NCBI GenBank assembly: GCA_964344765.1
Contig: CAYFOM010000002.1
Location: forward strand, 92,053-156,052
Direction: 5' to 3'
Source of the DNA: JACNIZ01 sp964344765
Lineage (GTDB): Bacteria > Planctomycetota > UBA1135
Length of the DNA: 64,000 nt
Shown: piece by piece, positions 15,909-24,576 of the stretch
How positions within the stretch are numbered: position 1 is the stretch's first letter
Layout of the letters: every line of letters starts with the position of its first letter
Program-made: the position numbers and the translations under genes
Notes under the pieces: model-generated
The model's database searches: none
Told to the model about the DNA's origin: nothing
What the model saw: the letters and a program-made list of their open reading frames with translations, nothing else

Positions 15909-18900
15909 ATGATGCGTCCATCCTCCCCCCATTTGGCAGGCGCGGTATTGCCCGCAATCCTGCTCGCGCTTGTGGCCGGCTGCGGTGATTCCGCCAAAGA
16001 AGCCGACCCGAATTCGTCAGGCTCCCAAACCAACGGCGGTAGTCAAACCCATGGCGAGGATGGCGGCGAAAATGCCGCCGAAGTGCAGGCCTTATTCGAG
16101 TCGCAGGAAGCCGCGTTGGGGGCCGAGTTGCAGGACAACTTAGAGCGACGCAATGCGGCCACCGATGGTTGGCCGTCGGAGCAATTGCACGACCATGCCA
16201 AGCATCAGTTGAAGGACTTCTTCTACGCGGTGCTGAAGCTGGAGAAGGACGTTGCCGCCGTCGATAAATTCTTGGCCGATGATTTTTCCGGCACGCATGC
16301 GTTGCGACCGGCCGGCTTAAAAGATGTTTACGCCGACAACGAGATGACCGTCAAGCGACCCGAGCAATTGAGCACTGCTCAGGTCGCCGCTGCCGATTTC
16401 CATCGCGAGATTGAAGCCTTCCGCGAGCCCTTTGCCGGTTCCGATAAGGTCAAAGCCGATTTGAAAATCGTGTCGGTGGATCGTGTCGACGATCAGCTGT
16501 TCTCCACCAAGGTTTTAGTGCAATCGCACGGTCGTCGCGCCGGAGCGGCGCTGCAAACCAACGTCGAATGGCGCGTTCACTGGCGCGGACTGCCGGATGA
16601 CGAGCACCCGCTGATGCGCAGCATCGAGGTGTTGAGCTACGAGGAATTCGCCGCACCCCAAGCTTTATTCGCCGACCTGACCGGTCATGTGTTTGGCGAG
16701 CATGCGTTCATGCGCGAGGAGTTCCAGCGCGGCGCCGGCGAGTTGTATCGCCAAAAGGACCGCTTGACCGGCAACTCATATATGGGTTGGCAAGGATTGG
16801 CCGTCGGTGACGTCAACAACGATGGTTTGGAAGACTTGTACGTTTGCCAGCCGGGTGGCTTGCCGAACCGCTTGTTCTTGAAGCAAGCCGACGGCTCTAC
16901 CCGCGAAGCTGCGGCCAAATGGAACGTGGCGTTTATGGATAACAGCCGTTCGGCGTTGCTGCTCGACTTCGATAACGATGGCAATTTGGACCTAGCCGTT
17001 TCGATGGGGCCGAACGTCGCCGTGCTTTACAACAACGGTCAGCGTTTCGGCAAATTTACGCCGTTGAGTTGCCCGGGTTCGGCGTTTGTGCATTCGCTTT
17101 CCGCCACCGATATCGATAACGACGGCGACCTCGAGATTTACGCCTGCCGCTACAACCGTCACAGTGAAGCCGGTTCTTTAGGCGGCGGATTGCCGGTGCC
17201 ATACCACGATGCCAACAACGGTGGCCGCAACATTCTGTTCTTGAATGAAGGGCGCAACAATCCGGCGAGCCCCGGCAAGTTCCGCGACGCAACCGTCGAG
17301 CTAGGTTTGGACCGCAACAACCTGAAGTTCAGCTTGGCGGCGATTTGGGAAGACTTCGATAACGATGGCGATACCGACTTGTACGTCACCAACGACTTCG
17401 GCCGTAACAATTACTACCGCAACGAAGGCGGCATCTTTAAAGACGTAGCAGACGAAGTGGGCTTGGGTGAACTTGCCGCCAGCATGGGCGCCAGCGCCGC
17501 CGACTTCGACCAAGATGGCGACGTCGATATTTACTTGTCGAACATGTTCTCGTCGGCTGGTCTACGCATCGTTACTCAGGACGACAAGTTCATGACTGAT
17601 GAACGTGACCGCACTGGCGATTTCATCAGCCATGCTCGCGGCAACTTCCTGCTCGAGAACACTGGTGACGGCAAGTTCAAAGACGTCACCGACGACGCCG
17701 GTGTATCGCTAGGCCGGTGGACTTGGGGCGCGCGCTTCGTCGACTTCAACAACGATGGCTTCGACGACCTGTATGTGCCGAATGGATTTATCACCGGGCC
17801 TGATACCGGGGATTTGTGAAGTTTCTTCTGGCGGCGCGTGACGTCGCAATCTCCTGAAGACGGCAAAGCAGCGAAACAAGAAACCGATCCGTACCTGGCG
17901 GCCTGGGAGGCGATGAGCCACATGGTCATGGAGCAGGGCGCATCGTGGAGCGGTCGTGAAAAGAACTGCTCCTTCCTCAACCTCGGTAATGGTCGTTTCG
18001 CCAACGTGTCCGGCAGCACCGACGCCGATTTCGGCGACGACGCCCGTGCTGTTGCGCTGATGGATTGGGACCATGACGGTGCGTTGGATCTGCTAATTAA
18101 AAACCGCACCGCGCCGCGCTTGCGATTGATGCGCAATCAATCCGGCGTCGGCCAAAGCTGGATTGGTCTACGCCTGACCGGCACCGGCAAGAGCAATCGC
18201 GACGCCATCGGTTCACGCGTGCGCATCACCACCGCCGACGGCCGCAAGCTTCACCGCAGCCTATACGCAGGCGATTCTTATCTGTCGCAAAGCTCCAAAG
18301 TGCTGCACTTTGGCTTAGGCGATGCTGCCGGTGTAGTCAGCGCCTACGTTCTTTGGCCCGACGGCAGCCAGCAGAGCTTTGCTGATTTGGAAACAGGCAC
18401 CGTGCACCACCTGACGCAAGGTAGCGAGCAGGCGCAATCGGCCAACCTCGAACCGTTGACGCGCTTTGCCAGCATGAAGCCGGCACCGATGTCGGTGGAT
18501 CCGTCGCCGTCGCGCCGTGCAGTTTTGGTTGACCGTTTGCCGATCGCCGCGCTGGAAATCCCGGGATACAACACTCCGAAGCGCACCGTTCACGCGTTGA
18601 CCGGCAAGCCCATTCTGCTGAACTTGTGGAGCACGACTTGCGTCAATTGCCTGAAGGAGTTGAAAGACTTCCAACAGCATCAAGCCGACTTCCAGAAGCT
18701 GGGCCTGACTGTGGTCCCGCTTTGCACCGACGAAATGACCGCCGGTGCCAAGGCTAAGGAAATGGCGACGAACTTCGGCTTTGGAAACATCGCCGGACCG
18801 ACGGACCAGAAACTGCTGGATCAGTTGCAAATGATCTTCATGGAGATCTTCGGTCCGAACGCTCCGAGCGTACTGCCGACTAGTTTGCTGCTGGATCCGA

Positions 18901-19145
18901 ATGGCCGCGTGGTTGTGGTTTACCAAGGGCCGGTTTCTTACGAAACCCTCGAGCGCGACCTGTCCCTGCTGAAACAGTCGCCGGCAAACAATCGTTACAC
19001 CGGCGTATTGACCGGCGGACGTTGGCTGGCAAAGCGCTACCGCGATTTCGGCGGTTTGGCTTTCGCAATGAAGCAAGCCGGCTATCCGCTGATGGCCGAA
19101 TACTTCAACCAGATGGCAATTCAGACCGGTCAGGCACCGCGCTAG
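15909..19145 (+). CDS. FG-GAP/ASPIC-UnbV lipoprotein with thioredoxin-like domain, interrupted by one in-frame TGA
   Basis: A single frame of 1079 codons broken only by TGA at 17817-17819 (codon 637). The start ATG at 15909 yields a lipoprotein signal with lipobox LVAGC. The first part has FG-GAP/VCBS calcium motifs (DVNNDGLED, DFDNDGNLD, DIDNDGDLE, DFDNDGDTD, DFDQDGDVD, DFNNDGFDD). After the TGA the same frame continues with SFFWRRV, another DWDHDGALD loop, an ASPIC/UnbV segment (NRDAIGSRVRI, SYLSQSS, LHFGLGD) and a TlpA-like thioredoxin domain with redox motif TTCVNC (Cys911/Cys914). The second half has no Shine-Dalgarno sequence or convincing own start (first candidate GTG 17838). Selenocysteine recoding, a nonsense mutation or a sequence error could explain the stop. 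Confidence 0.7.
17820..17859 (+). promoter_or_regulatory. candidate bacterial SECIS-like hairpin after the in-frame TGA
   Basis: Directly downstream of TGA 17817-17819, a 6-bp stem (GCGGCG 17831-17836 with CGTCGC 17842-17847, one G-U pair) closes a 5-nt loop CGTGA. The loop begins 17 nt after the TGA and has G at its second position, followed by U. An outer CTTC/GAAG pairing (17825-17828 with 17856-17859) can extend the structure across an internal loop. Position and loop fit the general description of bacterial SECIS elements. GC-rich coding DNA forms such hairpins easily, so this is only suggestive. Confidence 0.35.
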
Positions 19146-20487
19146 CCGCCCGCGCCACGTTGTTGAGCAGCTCGTCGATCTCGGCGTTGCTGACGTTTGG
19201 GTTCATCGTCACCAAGCGAATCGCCTGTTGATCGCGGAATGCGCCGTAGCCAATCACCGCATCGCCATCGACGTGCAGCTGCTCGCAAATTTCGGCGCTG
19301 GACTTGCCCGGCGCGGTAAAGCAAACGGTGACGAACGGCGGCTGCTCACAAAGCTGCAACTGGGGGTGGGCGTCAATGCGTTCAGCCGCATAGCGCGCCA
19401 AACTCATCTGCTTTTCGACGCGCTCAGCCCAACCTTGATCACCTAAGCGCTGCCATGCGGTCCACAGCTTGAGCGCGTCGTTGCGGCGGCCGCATTGAAT
19501 GGAGCGATTGCCGGGGTTGAGGTGGTCGGTGTCGGCCTGGAACAGATAGTCGGCGACTTCTTTGAAGCTATGGAACAGAATTTCCGGATCGCGAACAAGC
19601 AGCGCCGAGCAAGTCAGCGGCACGCCCATCATTTTGTGCGCGTCCCAGGTCAGCGAATCGGCGCGTTCCAAGCCCACTAGCCTGTCGCGGTAATCGTCGT
19701 TCAGCAGCAGCGTTCCACCGACGGCGCCGTCGACGTGCAGCCAGATGTTGTACTTGGCGCACAGGTCGGCGAGTTCGGGGATCGGGTCGAAGGACCCGCG
19801 GACCGTGGTGCCCGAGGTAGCAATGACCACGGCGGGCAGGGCGCCGTCGGCGAGGTCAAGTTGGATTTGTTTTTCCAAAGCGGTCACACACATGCGTCCG
19901 TGCTCGTCGACCGCCACGTCGATGCAATTTTCGCGGCCAATGCCGATTAAGCCGGCGTTTTTGCGCACCGAGTAGTGACCATCAGCCGACACGTACATGG
20001 TCAGGCGGTGACCCTGCGCGCCCTTTTCGCGGAAGCCTGGCAGCGCGCGGTTGCGACCCAGCACCATGCCGACCAAATTGGCCAGCGAGCCGCCGGGTAA
20101 AAAGGTGCCGTCGCCGTTTTCGAAGCCGGCCAGCTTGCACATCTTCTTCAGCAACTCCCACTCCAGCAGGATGTTGGGGCCGCCGACCTTATAGGTGTAC
20201 ATCGAGATGTTCAGCAGGCTGGCGAGCATCTCGCCGGCGGTGGCCATCGGCGCGCGACCAGCAAACAGCTGGTTAAAAAAGCGCCGGTTTGACGTCTGCG
20301 GCGTGCGTTTAACCACCTCGCGCAGCAGCTGCAAAACCTCATCCTGCGATTTGCCCGACGCCGGCAAGCTGACGTCAAACTCGCGCTGCATCTGCTCGGC
20401 GCGAATTTTTGGGATGCGCGGCGACGCCTTCTCCGTTTGGAGCAGTTCTTCGGCGATTGAGAGGATGTCGGCGAGGACGGTGTCCAT
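19105..20487 (-). CDS. PLP-dependent group II decarboxylase
   Basis: 460 residues of the glutamate/aromatic/cysteine-sulfinate decarboxylase family (fold type I). Visible marks are FFNQLFAGRAP near residue 70, SADGHYSVRKNAGLIG, ATSGTTVRGSFDPIPEL, WLHVDGAVGG (Asp binding the PLP pyridine) and WDAHKMMGVPL with Schiff-base Lys285. The length is normal. Substrate cannot be fixed from sequence; an amino acid such as glutamate, aspartate, cysteine sulfinate or tyrosine is likely. Its 3' end overlaps the convergent CRTAC1-thioredoxin gene by 41 nt. A diverged PLP-fold protein lies at 56841-58190. Confidence 0.9.
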   Translation of the reverse strand: MDTVLADILSIAEELLQTEKASPRIPKIRAEQMQREFDVSLPASGKSQDEVLQLLREVVKRTPQTSNRRFFNQLFAGRAPMATAGEMLASLLNISMYTYKVGGPNILLEWELLKKMCKLAGFENGDGTFLPGGSLANLVGMVLGRNRALPGFREKGAQGHRLTMYVSADGHYSVRKNAGLIGIGRENCIDVAVDEHGRMCVTALEKQIQLDLADGALPAVVIATSGTTVRGSFDPIPELADLCAKYNIWLHVDGAVGGTLLLNDDYRDRLVGLERADSLTWDAHKMMGVPLTCSALLVRDPEILFHSFKEVADYLFQADTDHLNPGNRSIQCGRRNDALKLWTAWQRLGDQGWAERVEKQMSLARYAAERIDAHPQLQLCEQPPFVTVCFTAPGKSSAEICEQLHVDGDAVIGYGAFRDQQAIRLVTMNPNVSNAEIDELLNNVARAASAVPDRSELPSG

Positions 20488-20643
20488 GTCAGCGGGGTCG
20501 AGATTCCACCGGACAGGACTTTAGCTTGGTTTGCGAATGTTTCAAGAGCCGGTTTTTGCCTTCGAAATTGGAAATGATGGCGGAATAGGGGGGCGAACGG
20601 CGTTTGTAGTAGGCTGGATTCAGGCCCCAAATGCATTCCGTGC

Positions 20644-20686
20644 AAAATTCGGCGATTTCGCCTAAAGTGAATGCTTGCCGAATTTT
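20644..20686 (+). promoter_or_regulatory. perfect inverted repeat upstream of the ECF sigma gene
   Basis: AAAATTCGGC at 20644-20653 is matched by GCCGAATTTT at 20677-20686. A smaller palindrome, GGCGATTTCGCC (20651-20662), overlaps the left arm. It lies 30-70 nt before the sigma start, within the 229-nt divergent gap between the decarboxylase and the sigma gene. It could be an operator or an alternative 5'-leader hairpin. No clear -35/-10 pair was seen in this gap. Confidence 0.45.
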
Positions 20687-20716
20687 AGGAAGCTGCCTTC
20701 CAGCCTCCGGTTCACC

Positions 20717-21373
20717 ATGACAACGCCACCTTTTTCTCCCCCGGATGGGGAATCTCCCATCCCTCCCATGATTGATGGTTGTTCGGTTCCTCCGCCCAAG
20801 ACGGCGGCGGAAACCGGCGAAGTGACGAGAATTTTGACATCCAACAACGACAGCGGGTCGTTACCTGACGACCTATTTCCGCTGGTTTACGACGAAATGC
20901 GGCGCTTAGCGCGGGCGATGATGAATCGTCAAGCCCCGGGCCACAGCCTGCAGCCCACCGATTTGGTGCACAACGTATTCCTGAAACTGACGGCGTCCGA
21001 AAATGCGTCGTGGGAAAACAAGAAGCACTTTATGGCGGTGGCGGCGCGGGCGATGCGTTGCATTTTGGTGGACCACGCGCGGGCGAAGTCGCGGAAGAAG
21101 CGCAAGGCCGGCGACAAGCGGGTGCCGTTGGATGAGTGGCTCGAGGATTTGCAAAAAGACGGTTTGGATATGATCTCGTTGAACGAGTATCTGGAGTCGT
21201 TGGAGAAGCAAGATCCGCGCGCCGTTCAGGTTGTGGAAATGCGTTATTTCGGCGGTTTTAAGACCGAGGAGATCGCTCAGGCGCTCGGAGTTTCGCAGCG
21301 CACGGTTGATCGCAACTGGGTTTTTGCGCGCTCTTGGATTAAGAGCCACGCCGGGAAGGACTGGGAGGAGTAA
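20717..21373 (+). CDS. ECF-type RNA polymerase sigma factor
   Basis: About 218 residues from ATG 20717; an upstream in-frame TTG at 20675 lies within an inverted repeat and is less likely. An unusual Pro-rich N-terminal leader of ~45 residues (PPFSPPDGESPIPP) precedes sigma region 2 (YDEMRRLARAMMNRQAPGH, PTDLVHNVFLKL, FMAVAARAMRCILVDHARA). Region 4 follows, with helix-turn-helix FKTEEIAQALGVSQRTVDRNW. This is the ECF type found beside Ser/Thr kinases in planctomycetes, where kinase signalling is thought to replace an anti-sigma factor. The kinase gene starts 21 nt downstream, consistent with one operon. Confidence 0.92.
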   Translation: MTTPPFSPPDGESPIPPMIDGCSVPPPKTAAETGEVTRILTSNNDSGSLPDDLFPLVYDEMRRLARAMMNRQAPGHSLQPTDLVHNVFLKLTASENASWENKKHFMAVAARAMRCILVDHARAKSRKKRKAGDKRVPLDEWLEDLQKDGLDMISLNEYLESLEKQDPRAVQVVEMRYFGGFKTEEIAQALGVSQRTVDRNWVFARSWIKSHAGKDWEE

Positions 21374-21394
21374 TCCAACCACACTAAAAATAAG

Positions 21395-24001
21395 ATGAAA
21401 TCGGAACGTTGGGCACGATTGAAGGACCTGTTGGATCAGGCTCTGGAATTGCCCCAAGACCAACGTGATGCATTCGTTGATCGCGAATGCAAGGGCGATG
21501 CCGAGCTGAAACAACAGCTCGTTGAACTGCTGGCTGCAAGTGAAGATTTAGACGACTTCATTTCGCCGCCTAAGGATCATGTCATCCCAGTCGACAAGAT
21601 TTTCAGCAGTGCCAACGAAGAGGGGCTGCTGGGGTCAATTGGTGGATTTCGGTTAATCCAAGAGCTAGGCCGCGGTGGACGCGGTGTGGTTTATTTGGCG
21701 AAACCCGAAGACAGCGATCGTTTGGTCGCACTGAAGGTGCTGTCTTTGACTGCGTTGCCGTCGGCGGTTTCGGTAGAGCGTTTCCAACGCGAAGCGCGTT
21801 CGGTCGAAAAGCTCAGGCATCCGGCGATCGTCAAGATCCAAAGCTTGCAGCAGGATTTGGGCCGGCCGTTTTTGGTTATGGATTACATCGACGGCCCGAG
21901 CTTGGCCGCCGAGATTGCCAAGTTGCAGCCGGGTGCCGAGGTGGATCAGCCGTCGGTGCTGCGGGCGAAGGATGAGGAGCCGTCGTTCCTCGCCGCCAAG
22001 CTGATCGAGGAATTGGCACGGGCGGCGCACCATGCTCACGAGCGCGGTGTGATTCACCGCGACATTAAGCCGCAGAACGTGCTGCTGGACCATGAAGGCC
22101 AGCCGTACTTGGTGGACTTTGGTTTGGCGCGCGATGATGAAGAAGTAACTCTTACCCGCCCCGGCGAGGTCGAAGGCACGCCGAACTACATGAGCCCCGA
22201 GCAGGTGCACGCCGAACGCAACAAGGTCGACCAGCGCACCGATGTTTATTCGCTGGGGGTCGTGCTCTATGAACTGCTGACGCTGAAGCGTCCGTTCGAG
22301 GCGCCAACGGCCAACCAAGTGATGGCCAACATCACCAGCCGCGCGCCGATGCGCGTGCGCAAAATCAACGAGTCGGTGCCGCGCGATTTGGAATTGGTGT
22401 GCATGAAGGCGATGGAAAAAAATCCGCGCCACCGCTACCAAACCGCCGCCGAACTCGCCGACGACCTCGGCCGGTTCTTGCGTCATGAAGGCGTGCACGC
22501 CACCGCGTTAAACCCCGCGCAAATGCTGGCGCGCCACATTGCCCGCCGGCCCATGCCGTGGGGATTGAGTGCTGCGGCCATAGTTCTTGTCAGCGTTGCC
22601 GCGATGGTCAATAGCTGGATGGCAAAAGCGCAAGCATTTAGCGCAGTCGAGACTCAACTGGATGCATTGACGCTGGTCGATGGTTCATACGACCCTATGC
22701 CGAATTTCGGCGCTGTCCTAAGCACTTTGGAGGGCGCTCAGAGCTTGTATGGCGAAACGCCGCAGGGTTTGAGAACCAAGCTTGAAAATGCGCTGCAATG
22801 GCGAGAAAAGGCGCTCGATTATCTTGAGGCAACCTATTTGGACTTCGATCTGGCTGAAGTGTCCATCGGTAATTGGCGCTATCAACCCAGTGCCGAAGGC
22901 GAACCTACGCTTGCCGCGTCATATCATGCATTCTCAGCCGGGCTAACTGCGTTAGGCTTCCCTTCTGAACCCAAGCTTCCGTTTTATGAACGTCGACGTC
23001 CGAAGTTGATCGTCGAGCTTCGAGAGGCTGCGCTTGGGCCGGATTGTCGGGTTTACCTAGCTCATTTCCTTCCTAGGGAAGATCGGTTTTCGCAATTTGA
23101 AGATAAAGGCTTGGTCAGCGACCTGTCAGAAGGCATTTCTTTGATGGAAGATACGCCTTACCGGGTTTTTCTTCGCGCAAAGGATGGCCGCATTAGCGAG
23201 GGTACGGTTCTCCCCATGCCGACGCGGTCCCGACTTGTGCTTAAGTTCGGATTGAGGAATCCGGATGACCATAGCGGCATGGTTTCCATTGCCTCTGGAT
23301 CATACGATTGGCTCGAGGCACAGGGTGAAGGGGAGAAAGAGGATCGAATTGATGTCGGTGATTTTTGGCTAGATGAGATCCCCGTCACCTGTGGCCAGTA
23401 CTGGGATTACCTGGCTGCGGCAGGTAGAGAGCAATCTGGACTTTGGCCAGCCGACGAAGGCTTACAGCAGGCACTTCGGGATCGTCCGGCCGTCTTTCTC
23501 ACGCCCTACGAAATGGCGGCTTACGCGGCATGGCATGGAAAACGTCTTGTGACTATGCCTGAATACAAACTTGCAATACGAGGGCAGGATGGTGGCATTT
23601 ATCCACCAGGAATCGTGCCTGAAAAGGGGCATGAATCCATGCCTTTCGACAAACCAACATTGGAAGAAACAAGGGGCACAGAGCCTGAGGGCGTGAGTCC
23701 GGAATGGTATTGGCTTTCTTTAATTCTTCCCAGCGTGAACAATATTCCCGATTACGATCGCGCCGCTTCCGGTGTGAAAATGATCTGGGCAAATATTGGT
23801 CAAGTTACGGAGTCCGTCGACTACAAGTCTTTTGGCGATGGAACCTATACACCAATGCTTTGGGTTTCTAGACCAATGATTGAATGGTCAGCGGAAGAGG
23901 CAATCGAGGACGGCTTAAAAGGCAGAGCAACCTTTATGTTTCAGGCCTTCAACCCGGTAGTTGGCTTCCGTTGCGCAATCAGTAACAACTCCATTCCCTG
24001 A
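21395..24001 (+). CDS. membrane Ser/Thr protein kinase with FGE-sulfatase-like extracellular domain
   Basis: 868 residues. An N-terminal ~75-residue helical segment (WARLKDLLDQALELP) is typical of planctomycete kinases paired with ECF factors. The kinase domain spans ~85-370: ELGRGGRGVVYLAK, Lys114, HRDIKPQN with Asp223, VDFGLA, EGTPNYMSPEQ, DVYSLGVVLYELL. One TM helix lies at ~386-408 (LSAAAIVLVSVAAMVNSW). The exterior part ends in a formylglycine-generating-enzyme-like fold (IASGSYDW, FWLDEIPVTCGQYWDYL, YAAWHGKRLVTMPEYKLAIRG, VGFRCAIS), which probably binds a ligand rather than acting as an oxidase. It likely relays an envelope signal to the sigma factor. Confidence 0.9.
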   Translation: MKSERWARLKDLLDQALELPQDQRDAFVDRECKGDAELKQQLVELLAASEDLDDFISPPKDHVIPVDKIFSSANEEGLLGSIGGFRLIQELGRGGRGVVYLAKPEDSDRLVALKVLSLTALPSAVSVERFQREARSVEKLRHPAIVKIQSLQQDLGRPFLVMDYIDGPSLAAEIAKLQPGAEVDQPSVLRAKDEEPSFLAAKLIEELARAAHHAHERGVIHRDIKPQNVLLDHEGQPYLVDFGLARDDEEVTLTRPGEVEGTPNYMSPEQVHAERNKVDQRTDVYSLGVVLYELLTLKRPFEAPTANQVMANITSRAPMRVRKINESVPRDLELVCMKAMEKNPRHRYQTAAELADDLGRFLRHEGVHATALNPAQMLARHIARRPMPWGLSAAAIVLVSVAAMVNSWMAKAQAFSAVETQLDALTLVDGSYDPMPNFGAVLSTLEGAQSLYGETPQGLRTKLENALQWREKALDYLEATYLDFDLAEVSIGNWRYQPSAEGEPTLAASYHAFSAGLTALGFPSEPKLPFYERRRPKLIVELREAALGPDCRVYLAHFLPREDRFSQFEDKGLVSDLSEGISLMEDTPYRVFLRAKDGRISEGTVLPMPTRSRLVLKFGLRNPDDHSGMVSIASGSYDWLEAQGEGEKEDRIDVGDFWLDEIPVTCGQYWDYLAAAGREQSGLWPADEGLQQALRDRPAVFLTPYEMAAYAAWHGKRLVTMPEYKLAIRGQDGGIYPPGIVPEKGHESMPFDKPTLEETRGTEPEGVSPEWYWLSLILPSVNNIPDYDRAASGVKMIWANIGQVTESVDYKSFGDGTYTPMLWVSRPMIEWSAEEAIEDGLKGRATFMFQAFNPVVGFRCAISNNSIP

Positions 24002-24012
24002 ACGAATCAAAA

Positions 24013-24540
24013 ATGACGCATAACTTCAACATCTCCTTCAAAGTGAACTACCTAAAGGATCTAAAAGCGGAATTGACTCCGCTGCAACGAGACGCAGCTT
24101 TGGCTGCGGCGGAGGCGACCGTGAATCAGTGGTTGAATGACAACCCGATTCCGCCCTCGTTGCTAAAGGTCCAGACCGCAAAGGATAGTTCGCTCAATGT
24201 CCATGACAACCGGGAGCTGTTGAAAGCCATTCACGACCGTATTCAGCAAATCGCTCCAAACCTGCCGGGCGAATTGAAGGATGCAACCATTAGCGATGAG
24301 CAAGATGCGCTAATGGATCAATCCGGCTGCGAGTGGATCCCGACGCCGCCGACGCCACCGCCGCCTGCTGGATATTGGAAGTGCGGCAACTCTTCTCTGA
24401 GTATGAACACCCGTCTCGACTTCGTCGAAGTCGGTGAGGGCGATTGGCAGCAAGCGCCGATGGATCGCGGTCAAGCGCGTTGCGTGATCTCGATTCAGGT
24501 GGCTTACGTCGACTCGAAGTCGAACAAGCCGCAGCATTAG
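24013..24540 (+). CDS. unknown protein in the sigma/kinase operon
   Basis: 175 residues starting 11 nt after the kinase stop, so very likely cotranscribed. There is no signal peptide and no TM segment. The N-terminal half is mixed alpha/beta (FNISFKVNYLKDL, QRDAALAAAEATVNQWL). A proline run, PTPPTPPPPAGYW (~110-122), separates it from a C-terminal segment with CGNSSLSMNTRLDFVEVGEGDWQ. No family is recognised. A role as a substrate or effector of the adjacent kinase is possible from position alone. It ends 36 nt from the convergent M1 peptidase gene. Confidence 0.7.
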   Translation: MTHNFNISFKVNYLKDLKAELTPLQRDAALAAAEATVNQWLNDNPIPPSLLKVQTAKDSSLNVHDNRELLKAIHDRIQQIAPNLPGELKDATISDEQDALMDQSGCEWIPTPPTPPPPAGYWKCGNSSLSMNTRLDFVEVGEGDWQQAPMDRGQARCVISIQVAYVDSKSNKPQH

Positions 24541-24576
24541 AGTCTCGCCAATACGTCGATGCCTCAATTGGGCCCG

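Noticed and set aside
17838..19145. Thioredoxin-like part annotated as an independent gene starting at GTG 17838
   Set aside because: No ribosome site, a start in the middle of the FG-GAP/ASPIC region, and the same frame as the upstream half; treated as one interrupted gene.
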